From: Candidatus Dojkabacteria bacterium
GTDB taxonomy: Bacteria; Patescibacteriota; Dojkabacteria; SC72; JAHDCA01
Direction: 5' to 3'
Assembly: GCA_020630115.1 (NCBI GenBank)
Contig: JAHDCA010000005.1
Span: 1 to 22,756 of the forward strand
DNA: 22,756 nt
Positions 15,139 through 21,975 of the stretch are shown in pieces. Position numbers and translations under genes: made by a program. The notes beneath the pieces are model-generated. The model worked only from the letters and a program-made list of their open reading frames with translations. It was not told the DNA's origin and ran no database searches. Numbering within the stretch: position 1 is the first letter of the stretch; the number at the start of each line of letters is the position of its first letter.

Positions 15139-16326
15139 TTGAAAATAATAAAAGATCTATACATTTGGAAATTTAAAGATTTGCCTCAAATAAGTAAGGT
15201 TTATGTGATTATTAATTTCTTTATGGCTGTATCATTCACTTGGCCAGGATGGTATGGGTTTATTACAAGTAAGATCTCTGTAAAAGAGGCAGCAGTCTTT
15301 TTTGCTCTAACAAGTGCTTCACAGATAGTTTTAGAAGTTCCAACAGGGGTTTTTGCAGATAAATTTGGAAGGAAGCTCAGCACTGCAATAGCTATTTGTC
15401 TATATGCACTAGGAAATACTATTTTATATTTTGTTGAAGGATTTAGCTTCTTCGTTGTCATTGCATTGGTTTGGGGTTTAGCAGGTGCATTTGCAAGTGG
15501 TGCATTTTCATCACTTCTTTATGATTCTAAAGGGATTGACGACGAGACATTTGCTGAAACAGAGAAGATTACAGGGATCTTCTGGCAGATATCATTAATA
15601 TTCACGACTGTGATTGGTGGGTATATGTTTAAGATCGGCGTTTGGTTACCATTTTTAGCTGAGATAGGTATTTATTTAATTTCTCTACCATTACTACTGA
15701 AATACTTTGAAGAAGTAAGTCTGGCTAAATCAAGAAAGAAAGTGAAACTTGATATGTTTAAAGGCTTCAAAGTACTTAGGGATAATAATGGCTTCAGGCA
15801 ATTGGCAATCTATTCAGCGGTAATTCTTAGTTGTATGTGGATGGGGATTGATATTCTTAATGAATCGATAATGATCGAGTTTGGTCTTGAAGAGTTTCAA
15901 AGAGGGCAGATACTCTCAGGAGCGAAGATTGCTTCACTGATCTTGATTAATGTCATCGTACTAAATTACATCAAAACTGATAGGCAGATATTAATATATA
16001 CCTTTACTATTACTGTCTCTTATATGGTATTGCTAAGTATAGGTAACATATATTCATTTCTAATCGGTACGATTTTATTTAATACAAAAAGTGGTGTGTC
16101 TAGACTTTTACTTGAACCCAAGTTACAATCTCTAATTGAGTCTAAACAAAGAGCCACTGTGATGAGTACTTTCGGATTTATTAGTGGTCTTGTAATCATT
16201 TTCTTGTATATCAGTGTTGGCTTCTTACAGGAGGTATATGACTCTAATCACGTATATCTTTACTTACTAATGCTTGTTTTCCTAGTCAACTTCCCGATAC
16301 TTTTAGTGCGTTTGTTTAAAAAGTAA
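15139..16326 (+). CDS. Major facilitator superfamily transporter
   Basis: A polytopic membrane protein of 395 residues with about 12 hydrophobic segments. The MFS motif A is clear after the second segment (TGVFADKFGRK), followed by VWGLAGAFASGAFSSLLYD, which resembles drug or solute exporters. The start is the TTG at 15139 (MKIIKDLYIWKFKDLP). An upstream TTG at 15106 is inside the rny terminator hairpin and before the promoter, so it is unlikely. The substrate cannot be told. It is separated from the HAD gene by 55 nt with its own -10. Confidence 0.85.
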   Translation: MKIIKDLYIWKFKDLPQISKVYVIINFFMAVSFTWPGWYGFITSKISVKEAAVFFALTSASQIVLEVPTGVFADKFGRKLSTAIAICLYALGNTILYFVEGFSFFVVIALVWGLAGAFASGAFSSLLYDSKGIDDETFAETEKITGIFWQISLIFTTVIGGYMFKIGVWLPFLAEIGIYLISLPLLLKYFEEVSLAKSRKKVKLDMFKGFKVLRDNNGFRQLAIYSAVILSCMWMGIDILNESIMIEFGLEEFQRGQILSGAKIASLILINVIVLNYIKTDRQILIYTFTITVSYMVLLSIGNIYSFLIGTILFNTKSGVSRLLLEPKLQSLIESKQRATVMSTFGFISGLVIIFLYISVGFLQEVYDSNHVYLYLLMLVFLVNFPILLVRLFKK

Positions 16327-16366
16327 TAGCAAGAAGGTGTTTCATTAGAGTGCGAATACAAATTCA

Positions 16367-16375
16367 TGTTAAAAT
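16367..16375 (+). promoter_or_regulatory. Extended -10 of the HAD-ymdB unit, leaderless
   Basis: TGT followed by TAAAAT (16370-16375), then 6 nt to the ATG of the HAD gene. No convincing -35 is seen, as is common with TGn-type promoters. Confidence 0.55.
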
Positions 16376-16381
16376 CAAGCA

Positions 16382-17029
16382 ATGAAAATCTACTTTGATT
16401 TTGATAATACACTGATTAGAACAAGGCCTGACTTCATAGAAGGGTACCTGAATCCAACTCTTTGTGAGATGTGGGGTATTGACCCAGAGACCTTACATAA
16501 ATATATAAAGATCCTACAAGGGGATAGTCATACTTCAGGGGTTGTCAGTTTCTCTGGAGAACTTCGTGAGATTTTAAATGAAAAGTTTGGTAAGGCTTAT
16601 TCTGAGAGTGATTTCATAAATGCTTTCAACGCAACAAAGGAAGAGATGGTTAGTTTTTATGAGCCTAATGTGTTAAGCGTTTTAGAAGAGCTCAAAGCAG
16701 CTGGTCATGAGCTTGGCTTATTTACTGAAGCATTTGATGTTAAATTTCAAATGGCGAAGATACAAGCAAGTAACTTACTTGAATATTTCGATACTAAACT
16801 AAATATTATTGTTCCGGATAAATCACTAGGCGAAGTTCTTGAGAACATTGAAGATGATTCTTGGGTAATCGATGATAAGAAAATTATTGTTGATAGGTTG
16901 AACTCTTACTTCAAAGGTAGGGTAAATGTCGTAATGTATGACCCTAATAGCAAATATAGTCAGTTTAAAGATGATTATAGATATTATATTACTGATCTAA
17001 TGCAGATAATTAAAATTATAAATGAGTAA
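16382..17029 (+). CDS. HAD-superfamily hydrolase
   Basis: A 215-residue haloacid dehalogenase-fold protein, most likely a phosphatase. Motif I is FDFDNT with D6 as nucleophile and D8 as acid/base; motif II is the Thr in LGLFTEA; motif III is the Lys in VPDKS; motif IV is the pair of Asp in WVIDDKK. An alpha-helical C1-type cap lies between motif I and II (about 15-90). It has no membrane segment. It is followed 5 nt later by ymdB and is probably co-transcribed. Substrate unknown. Confidence 0.87.
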   Translation: MKIYFDFDNTLIRTRPDFIEGYLNPTLCEMWGIDPETLHKYIKILQGDSHTSGVVSFSGELREILNEKFGKAYSESDFINAFNATKEEMVSFYEPNVLSVLEELKAAGHELGLFTEAFDVKFQMAKIQASNLLEYFDTKLNIIVPDKSLGEVLENIEDDSWVIDDKKIIVDRLNSYFKGRVNVVMYDPNSKYSQFKDDYRYYITDLMQIIKIINE

Positions 17030-17034
17030 AGAAT

Positions 17035-17823
17035 ATGAAAGTTTTATTTTTAGGAGATATATGTGGTAGGCCAGGTAGGGAAGCGCTTAGGGATCATCTG
17101 GGTGGTATTAAGAAGAAGTATGATATTGATTTCACAATTGCTAATGTTGAGAATATTGCACATGGAAGAGGTGCCTCAGTGAGAACTTTGAATGAAATTA
17201 GTGGCTATGGGGTTGACTTTTTCACAGCTGGAAATCATATTTGGAGATCAAGAGATCTAGATGAGATCTTCGATGGACGCTTCCCAATCATTAGAAATCT
17301 TAACTATCCAGATGATTTACCTGGAAAAGGGTATGCGGAGGTTGATTTGGGTAAATTAGGCCTAGTACTTATAGTGTCAGTTATCGGGGTGGAAGGCATG
17401 AGGGAGAGGACTATCTCGGAACCGCTAAGAGCATTGGATGGGTTTCTCTCTAAAGTAGAGTATGAGCGTTATAGCGCTATTATTGTAGAGATGCATGCGG
17501 AAAGTACAGGTGAGAAAATCAGTTGCGCAAACTTGGTTGATGGTAGAGCATCTGCGTTTATTGGAAATCATACTCACGTTCCAACAGCAGATCAAAGGCT
17601 TTTACCAAAGGGTTTGGCGTTTATTTCCGATGTCGGTGCAGTTAGTCCACTTGATGCAAGCTTGTGGGTACAAAAGGATGTGGCTATACAGCATATGATG
17701 AATCCGTATGGATCTCGATTTGAAATAGAAGAGAATGGTCCAGTTAGGATTGATGGTGTCGTTATTGATATACAAAGCCCAGTACAAGGGCATTCTATAC
17801 AAAGAATTAACATTACCCTATAA
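17035..17823 (+). CDS. ymdB: YmdB-family metallophosphoesterase
   Basis: Members are calcineurin-like phosphodiesterases; the Bacillus subtilis protein hydrolyses 2',3'-cyclic nucleotides and influences biofilm gene expression. The 262-residue protein shows the metal ligands in order: D8 (FLGDICG), E39-N40 (NVEN), N67-H68 (TAGNHIW), H154 (EMHAESTGEK) and H179/H181 (GNHTHVPTAD). Length matches the family. rny and ymdB are neighbours in many bacteria; here an MFS gene and a HAD gene lie between them. The product likely acts in RNA-end or cyclic-nucleotide metabolism next to RNase Y. Confidence 0.93.
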   Translation: MKVLFLGDICGRPGREALRDHLGGIKKKYDIDFTIANVENIAHGRGASVRTLNEISGYGVDFFTAGNHIWRSRDLDEIFDGRFPIIRNLNYPDDLPGKGYAEVDLGKLGLVLIVSVIGVEGMRERTISEPLRALDGFLSKVEYERYSAIIVEMHAESTGEKISCANLVDGRASAFIGNHTHVPTADQRLLPKGLAFISDVGAVSPLDASLWVQKDVAIQHMMNPYGSRFEIEENGPVRIDGVVIDIQSPVQGHSIQRINITL

Positions 17824-17834
17824 AAAGCCCGCGC

Positions 17835-17863
17835 TTTACAAGCGATCACAGAGGGAATATATT
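17835..17863 (+). promoter_or_regulatory. Promoter of the HU gene
   Basis: TTTACA (17835-17840), exactly 17 nt, then TATATT (17858-17863): the best full -35/-10 pair in the window. The -35 lies in a short inverted repeat (CGCTT/AAGCG, 17832-17844), which could be an operator. The predicted leader is about 33 nt and carries a Shine-Dalgarno, unlike most other units here. Confidence 0.7.
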
Positions 17864-17883
17864 CGATAGACCATCTCAGGGAA

Positions 17884-17906
17884 AGGAGGAACATATGAAA
17901 TTATGA
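17884..17906 (+). promoter_or_regulatory. Shine-Dalgarno and coupled start region of HU
   Basis: AAGGAGG at 17883-17889 is the only strong Shine-Dalgarno I noticed in the window. The best-spaced start codon (5 nt away) is ATG 17895, which opens a 3-codon frame (MKL, then TGA at 17904-17906). The HU ATG at 17903 overlaps that stop as ATGA and is 13 nt from the Shine-Dalgarno. Confidence 0.6.
17895..17906 (+). CDS. Three-codon minigene (MKL-stop) before HU
   Basis: ATG AAA TTA TGA, ideally placed behind the AAGGAGG site and overlapping the HU start by ATGA. If translated, ribosomes would stop and restart at HU, giving coupled initiation. It is not a protein gene in the usual sense, and may simply be a spaced start region. 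Confidence 0.35.
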   Translation: MKL

Positions 17907-18175
17907 CTAAAAAAGAATTCATCGAAGCATTAGCTTCAAGAACAAATGTAACTAAGAGACAAGCTTCTGACATGGTAGAAGCATTCTGGGACATCATTAC
18001 TGAATCCCTTAAAAACGGAGAACCAGTTGCATTTACAGGAATTGGTAAATTTGAAGTAAGACAAAGAGCTGCAAGAACTGGTGTAAACCCAGCTACAGGA
18101 GCTAAACTTCAGATCCCTGCTACTACAGTTCCAGCTTTTAAAGCAGGAAAGGGATTAAAAGAAGCTGTTAAATAA
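17903..18175 (+). CDS. HU/IHF-family DNA-binding protein
   Basis: A 90-residue histone-like protein that bends and compacts DNA as a dimer. It begins MTKKEFIEALA, shows the dimer core (ASDMVEAFWDIITESLKNGE, VAFTGIGKFEVRQRAARTGVNP) and the beta-arm with the NPATGA tip, then the IPATTVPAFKAGKGLKEAVK ending. Length and motifs are those of HU. It has its own strong promoter and terminator, so it is a monocistronic, probably abundantly expressed gene. HU versus IHF cannot be separated by eye. Confidence 0.96.
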   Translation: MTKKEFIEALASRTNVTKRQASDMVEAFWDIITESLKNGEPVAFTGIGKFEVRQRAARTGVNPATGAKLQIPATTVPAFKAGKGLKEAVK

Positions 18176-18200
18176 TTGATTTAACAACAATGTAGTTATG

Positions 18201-18233
18201 ACACCCTCAAGATTAATTTCGAGAGGGTGTTTT
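18201..18233 (+). terminator. Intrinsic terminator after HU
   Basis: An 8-bp perfect stem (ACACCCTC at 18201-18208 with GAGGGTGT at 18223-18230), a 14-nt loop and a short T run (18230-18233), 25 nt after the HU stop. Confidence 0.7.
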
Positions 18234-18258
18234 ACTTCCTCAGGCTTTTTTGAGTGTC

Positions 18259-18290
18259 ACTTACTAAAGAGGAAGTTTGTAAGTTTTTTT
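18259..18290 (+). terminator. Possible second terminator after HU
   Basis: A 6-bp stem (ACTTAC at 18259-18264 with GTAAGT at 18279-18284) followed by seven T residues to 18290. An alternative pairing (ACTTCCTC at 18234-18241 with GAGGAAGT at 18269-18276) would exclude part of it. It would act as backup to the first terminator. Confidence 0.45.
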
Positions 18291-18312
18291 AATAGCAATT
18301 AGTCACGAATTT

Positions 18313-18321
18313 TGGTAAATT
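18313..18321 (+). promoter_or_regulatory. Extended -10 of the CAP gene, leaderless
   Basis: TGG plus TAAATT (18316-18321), then 6 nt to the GTG start at 18328. Same layout as for the HD and MFS genes. Confidence 0.5.
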
Positions 18322-18327
18322 AACATT

Positions 18328-19884
18328 GTGCTTAAGAAACTCTTTTTACCAATACAAGAGAATAATTACCAACCACTACTTCTTCGAAAGACGATGCTTG
18401 TTGCTTATACACTGGCACTGTTCATATTAAATATCGGCTTTAACTTCACAAATGACTTCGTACTTGAAGCTAATGCTTCATCTGTTAATTCAGGTTCGAT
18501 AATTGCTTTGACTAATTCTCAAAGGTCAGCTGCAGGTTTGCCAACACTTAGATCGAACTCTAAACTGACTAATGCTGCTTATAACAAAGCGAACGATATG
18601 ATTAATAAAAATTATTGGGCTCACTTTGGTCCAAATGGTGAAAGCCCATGGGGATTTATCGCTGGTGCAGGCTATGCTTATGTTCATGCCGGTGAAAATC
18701 TCGCTAAGGGGTTCTCATCTTCACAAGGTGTGGTAAACGGCTGGATGGCATCACCAACTCATAGGGCAAATATATTAAAATCAACTTATCAAGAAGTCGG
18801 TGTTGCTGTTGTTAACGGTACACTTCAAGGCCAGCAAACAACTTTAGTTGTACAGATGTTTGGTACACCACAATACGTTGCTCCACCTCCACCACCACCA
18901 ACCCCAACTCCTGTGGCTCCACCCGCCAGTAATGGAACTGCAAATCCTGTATCACCACCAGCCAGTACAAATAATGGATCAGGATATACTGCGCCTGTTG
19001 TACAACCGAGTGCTCAACCTGTGTATGTAGCACCTGAACCAGTTGTAGACAAAGGTGAAATTAAAGCTATCAGTATCGAGGTACCATCTGCGGATCAGGT
19101 TTTTAATGATAGGGAAGTCGAGATAAGTGGTGAAGTTGAAGTTGTTGAGAAGATTGCTAAAGAGTATACGGTTGAGATCACAGAAGGTGAGACAAAACTA
19201 AGTTCAGTCAAATCTGAAGATACTGATTGGTCTTATCGTAACGAAGTAGGGTTTGATGATGGAAATCATAAAGTTTATGCATCTGTTGAGTATGGTGAAA
19301 ATGAGTACCAAGATAGTGTTCAATTCAAAGTTGATACAAAAGGTCCTGATATCAATAGCGATTCTTTAATTGTTAACTTTGATAAAGATAACAAGTGGTG
19401 GGATATATCAGTTAACGTAGTTGACTTGTCTGATTTTGATATTGACCTAAAGTTGGATGATGATGCGAGCCTTCCATTTGCACTTGATGGTGAAAGTAAA
19501 TATTCAACTAGAGTTAAAGAAGCAGATCTTACAGGGGTATCTTCAATTCAGATTGTTGCTACTGATCAGTACGGTAATGAAGAGATATTGGATGTATATG
19601 AGTACTTTGCTAAAAGTTTAGATCAATTTGAATTCAACGAGACTTTTGATCAAGCTGCAACTGCCTCTTTATCTGGGCTTGTCAGTTCCATAGGAGGCTT
19701 CAGAAACAATATAAATCTTGCATTTGCTTCATTTATCTTTCTGATGTTATTAATTCAAGTAATGTACCTAAACAAGCAAGATGAGCTAGGTAACCATGGA
19801 GGTTATCTTTACTCAAGTGCTGGATGGGGCTTGATGCTACTAGTAGCATTTGCAGTTCAAGGTCTAAGTGGAACAGTAATATAA
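18328..19884 (+). CDS. Secreted/membrane CAP-domain protein with Ig-like regions
   Basis: A 518-residue surface protein. From the GTG start: a short basic N terminus, a hydrophobic signal helix (about 22-42) with a possible AXA cleavage site near 48-50, a CAP/SCP domain of the YkwD type (about 55-180) with H99 (YWAHFGP), E123 (HAGENLA) and H145 (SPTHRANIL), a proline-rich linker (about 184-240), two Ig-like beta-rich stretches (about 245-430, one containing VDTKGPDI), and two C-terminal membrane helices (about 461-482 and 497-516). CAP proteins of bacteria are poorly understood; the layout suggests a cell-surface anchored protein. It is followed after 5 nt by a membrane protein. Confidence 0.88.
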   Translation: MLKKLFLPIQENNYQPLLLRKTMLVAYTLALFILNIGFNFTNDFVLEANASSVNSGSIIALTNSQRSAAGLPTLRSNSKLTNAAYNKANDMINKNYWAHFGPNGESPWGFIAGAGYAYVHAGENLAKGFSSSQGVVNGWMASPTHRANILKSTYQEVGVAVVNGTLQGQQTTLVVQMFGTPQYVAPPPPPPTPTPVAPPASNGTANPVSPPASTNNGSGYTAPVVQPSAQPVYVAPEPVVDKGEIKAISIEVPSADQVFNDREVEISGEVEVVEKIAKEYTVEITEGETKLSSVKSEDTDWSYRNEVGFDDGNHKVYASVEYGENEYQDSVQFKVDTKGPDINSDSLIVNFDKDNKWWDISVNVVDLSDFDIDLKLDDDASLPFALDGESKYSTRVKEADLTGVSSIQIVATDQYGNEEILDVYEYFAKSLDQFEFNETFDQAATASLSGLVSSIGGFRNNINLAFASFIFLMLLIQVMYLNKQDELGNHGGYLYSSAGWGLMLLVAFAVQGLSGTVI

Positions 19885-19889
19885 TCGTT

Positions 19890-20693
19890 ATGAAAGAAAT
19901 AATAAACAAATATCGACGTGAGTTTGTATATAGCGTTATGGTATTTGTTATTTTACAATTCATGCTTGTTAGAGAAGTATTCGTAAGTACTGAGAACTAC
20001 TTACTTATCAGCTCGTTGGGATTAGCAGCTATGACTCTTTGGATCGCTAGTACATTTTTTAATTATTCAACGCACCGGGTTTCAAGGTTTAGTGATCTGG
20101 AAACAAAACTACAGCTTAGAGGCCGCATCTATCATTTATTTGTATTACCAATTATATTCTATATCTCACTTGCGTTTTATCTTTACCGTTTACCTGTTCA
20201 TCTCACTGTACTTAGACAATTTACGATAATTATTTCTGTATTAAGTCTCTTTGCACTTTTTGTTAATATTAGAAGTACATACAGAAAGCTTTTTAAGATC
20301 GAAAAGTTAACTCATGTAATCTATAAATTTTTAGATATACTGATATTTTATTTTTTAATATCAGGTTTGATAAGTTATGACTTTGGCAGATTTATCGAGT
20401 TTCTAGCAATCGTTTTGGTTGGATTTATAATGTTTTATCATCAGCTTAACACACATCATTGGTTCGATCTGAGATCTCTATGGATTGTTGTACTGGCTAG
20501 TTTGATACTAGCAGGAGCGTACGAGCTATTCTATGTATTCAATACAATAACAAGACCGTTGATCATGACAAACTTCTTATATGTGATTATTAATCTTGGT
20601 GAGATATACCTGAGTGGTAATAGAAAATTTGAAGACTTCCTAACCCCAATACTCTTTTTTCTAATGTTTATGATGATCGTGATGGGGATATAG
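19890..20693 (+). CDS. Polytopic membrane protein of unknown function
   Basis: A 267-residue protein with about seven hydrophobic segments separated by short charged loops. I choose ATG 19890 (MKEIINKYRREFVY), 5 nt after the CAP gene; the frame is open further upstream, but that part overlaps the CAP coding end and is not hydrophobic. No known family was recognised. The C terminus ends directly at the next gene, whose ATG abuts the TAG stop, so the CAP, membrane and kinase-like genes form one unit. The function may relate to the surface protein upstream. Confidence 0.75.
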   Translation: MKEIINKYRREFVYSVMVFVILQFMLVREVFVSTENYLLISSLGLAAMTLWIASTFFNYSTHRVSRFSDLETKLQLRGRIYHLFVLPIIFYISLAFYLYRLPVHLTVLRQFTIIISVLSLFALFVNIRSTYRKLFKIEKLTHVIYKFLDILIFYFLISGLISYDFGRFIEFLAIVLVGFIMFYHQLNTHHWFDLRSLWIVVLASLILAGAYELFYVFNTITRPLIMTNFLYVIINLGEIYLSGNRKFEDFLTPILFFLMFMMIVMGI

Positions 20694-21416
20694 ATGTTCA
20701 CTTCTATTAATAATCTAATAATAAAAGTTGGAGGATCCCTACTGTACAATGAGGATCTTACTTTGAATCTAAATACGATTTCATTCCTGCAAAATAATCT
20801 TGATCGGCTTGCTTCAAAGCATAAACGTATTGTGCTTGTTTGTGGAGGAGGCTATTTGAGCCGATTCTATCAATCACAATTCGCTAAACTTGGGATAAGT
20901 GATGAGAAGGTTCACTTTGGAGGATTGATGACTAATATGTACAGCTCAGCCCTTGTCAGTTTATTGTTCAGCTCAGTAACTGAAGTTAGTTTACCTAATA
21001 ATTCAAGAGATATTGATAAAGTTTTAAGGGATAGTAGCCAAAAGATTGTAATTACAGGTGGATATAAGGTGAGAGAAAGCTCTGATGGGATGTTACTACA
21101 CGCTGCAGAAATTCTTGGAGAGAGTACAGTCTTCAAGCTATCAAAGATCGACATGATATACGATAAGAATCCTGAGCTTAATGTTGATGCTCTTGGGATA
21201 TCTAGGATTACATGGATGCAGTTAGTGAGTCAGTTTGACATCGATCTGAGCAATCCAAAACACAATCCTGGAGCACACACTCCGATTGATCAAAAGGCAA
21301 TAAGGCTTGGTTCACAAATGGGTGCAGATTTTTATCTTGGAGGAGGTAGAAATATAGTTAAAGATACCACTTTAGAAGAGATATTCCAAAGTGGCACATT
21401 AGTAACTAAAGATTAG
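20694..21416 (+). CDS. pyrH: Amino-acid-kinase-fold protein, likely UMP kinase (archaeal type)
   Basis: A 240-residue member of the amino acid kinase superfamily, which includes UMP kinase, aspartokinase and glutamate kinase. It has the phosphate-binding IIKVGGSLL with K11 near the start, the second glycine loop VLVCGGGYLSRFY, a VITGGY segment with SSDGMLLHAAEILGEST, DMIYDKNPE matching UMP kinase's DGVYDxDP, and a late PGAHTPIDQKAIRLG region. The layout resembles archaeal-type UMP kinases (UMP + ATP to UDP) more than the E. coli type. Substrate is inferred, not proven. Its stop interlocks with the opposing greA stop. Confidence 0.72.
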   Translation: MFTSINNLIIKVGGSLLYNEDLTLNLNTISFLQNNLDRLASKHKRIVLVCGGGYLSRFYQSQFAKLGISDEKVHFGGLMTNMYSSALVSLLFSSVTEVSLPNNSRDIDKVLRDSSQKIVITGGYKVRESSDGMLLHAAEILGESTVFKLSKIDMIYDKNPELNVDALGISRITWMQLVSQFDIDLSNPKHNPGAHTPIDQKAIRLGSQMGADFYLGGGRNIVKDTTLEEIFQSGTLVTKD

Positions 21417-21808
21417 TTGTAAATCTTCTCGATTTTGTATTTTTGGACTCCACCTGGAGTTTCGACTTCAACAGTTTCTCCTTTTTCTTTATTGATTAAA
21501 GCGCTGGCTATAGGCGACTTTTCAGAGATCTTTTGTTCAAGTGGGTTTGCTTCATGCTCACTCACTATATGGAATGTCATCTTTTTGTTCCCAACTTTTA
21601 CATCAACTTTGTTGCCAGTTGTTACAGTAGATGTATCAGCATTTTCAATAATTTCGTAGTTCTCGAGAATAGCTTCGATCTCACCAATTCGTCTTTCATT
21701 GGACTCATGTGCTTCTAATGATAGCGTATAGCCATCGTTCTCACGTAGGTCACCTGCAGATTTCATCTCATTAATTGTTGCTTTCGTCACTCTTAGAGAT
21801 TCGGTCAT
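21413..21808 (-). CDS. greA: Transcription elongation factor GreA, main part (frame-disrupted)
   Basis: GreA rescues backtracked RNA polymerase by stimulating transcript cleavage. This 131-residue frame has the tip of the coiled coil GDLRENDGY (matching GDLKENAEY, with the catalytic acids), the second helix, and the C-terminal domain SPIASALINKEKGETVEVETPGGVQKYKIEKI. It lacks the usual first ~20 residues, and those are found just upstream in another frame (see 21771-21860). The ATG at 21808 is preceded by an in-frame TAA, so the frame cannot extend further. The gene may be a pseudogene, hold a base error, or be made from this internal start. Confidence 0.85.
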   Translation of the reverse strand: MTESLRVTKATINEMKSAGDLRENDGYTLSLEAHESNERRIGEIEAILENYEIIENADTSTVTTGNKVDVKVGNKKMTFHIVSEHEANPLEQKISEKSPIASALINKEKGETVEVETPGGVQKYKIEKIYN

Positions 21809-21860
21809 TTACTTCAGTCTGTAGCTTTTCCAAGCCTTCTTTGGTTAATTGTGTTTTCAT
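21771..21860 (-). pseudogene. greA: GreA N-terminal fragment in a different frame
   Basis: ATG at 21860 opens a 29-codon frame starting MKTQLTKEGLEKLQTEV, a textbook GreA N terminus, then continuing with unrelated residues to TAA at 21771-21773. It overlaps the main greA frame by 38 nt. A +1 shift near 21808 would join the two into one GreA, with about 18 residues between LQTEV and GDLREN against about 21 in E. coli and B. subtilis GreA. So a simple one-base error explains the frame but not quite the length. Confidence 0.8.
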
Positions 21861-21875
21861 AGTTAAATATTTATT

Positions 21876-21905
21876 ATTTTAGTATCAAAAACGATATATT
21901 ATCAA
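21876..21905 (-). promoter_or_regulatory. Possible greA promoter
   Basis: On the - strand, TTGATA (21905-21900), an 18-nt spacer and TAAAAT (21881-21876), 15 nt before the ATG at 21860. It supports the upstream ATG as the real start of greA. Confidence 0.45.
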
Positions 21906-21964
21906 TTTTTATGATAAAAGCAAGTTCAAAAAAATGCAAATATAAATTAACAGAAATTTTGCGG

Positions 21965-21970
21965 TATACT
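21965..21970 (+). promoter_or_regulatory. -10 box of the HExxH gene, leaderless
   Basis: TATACT ending 5 nt before the GTG start at 21976. No clear -35. Same spacing as the HD gene and as the rnpB 5' end. Confidence 0.5.
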
Positions 21971-21975
21971 TTCGA

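Noticed and set aside
21445..21462. Small hairpin in the greA 3' coding region as a terminator for the UMP-kinase-like gene
   Set aside because: The stem is only about 5 bp with a 4-nt loop and no T run on either strand; it encodes the conserved TPGGV of GreA.
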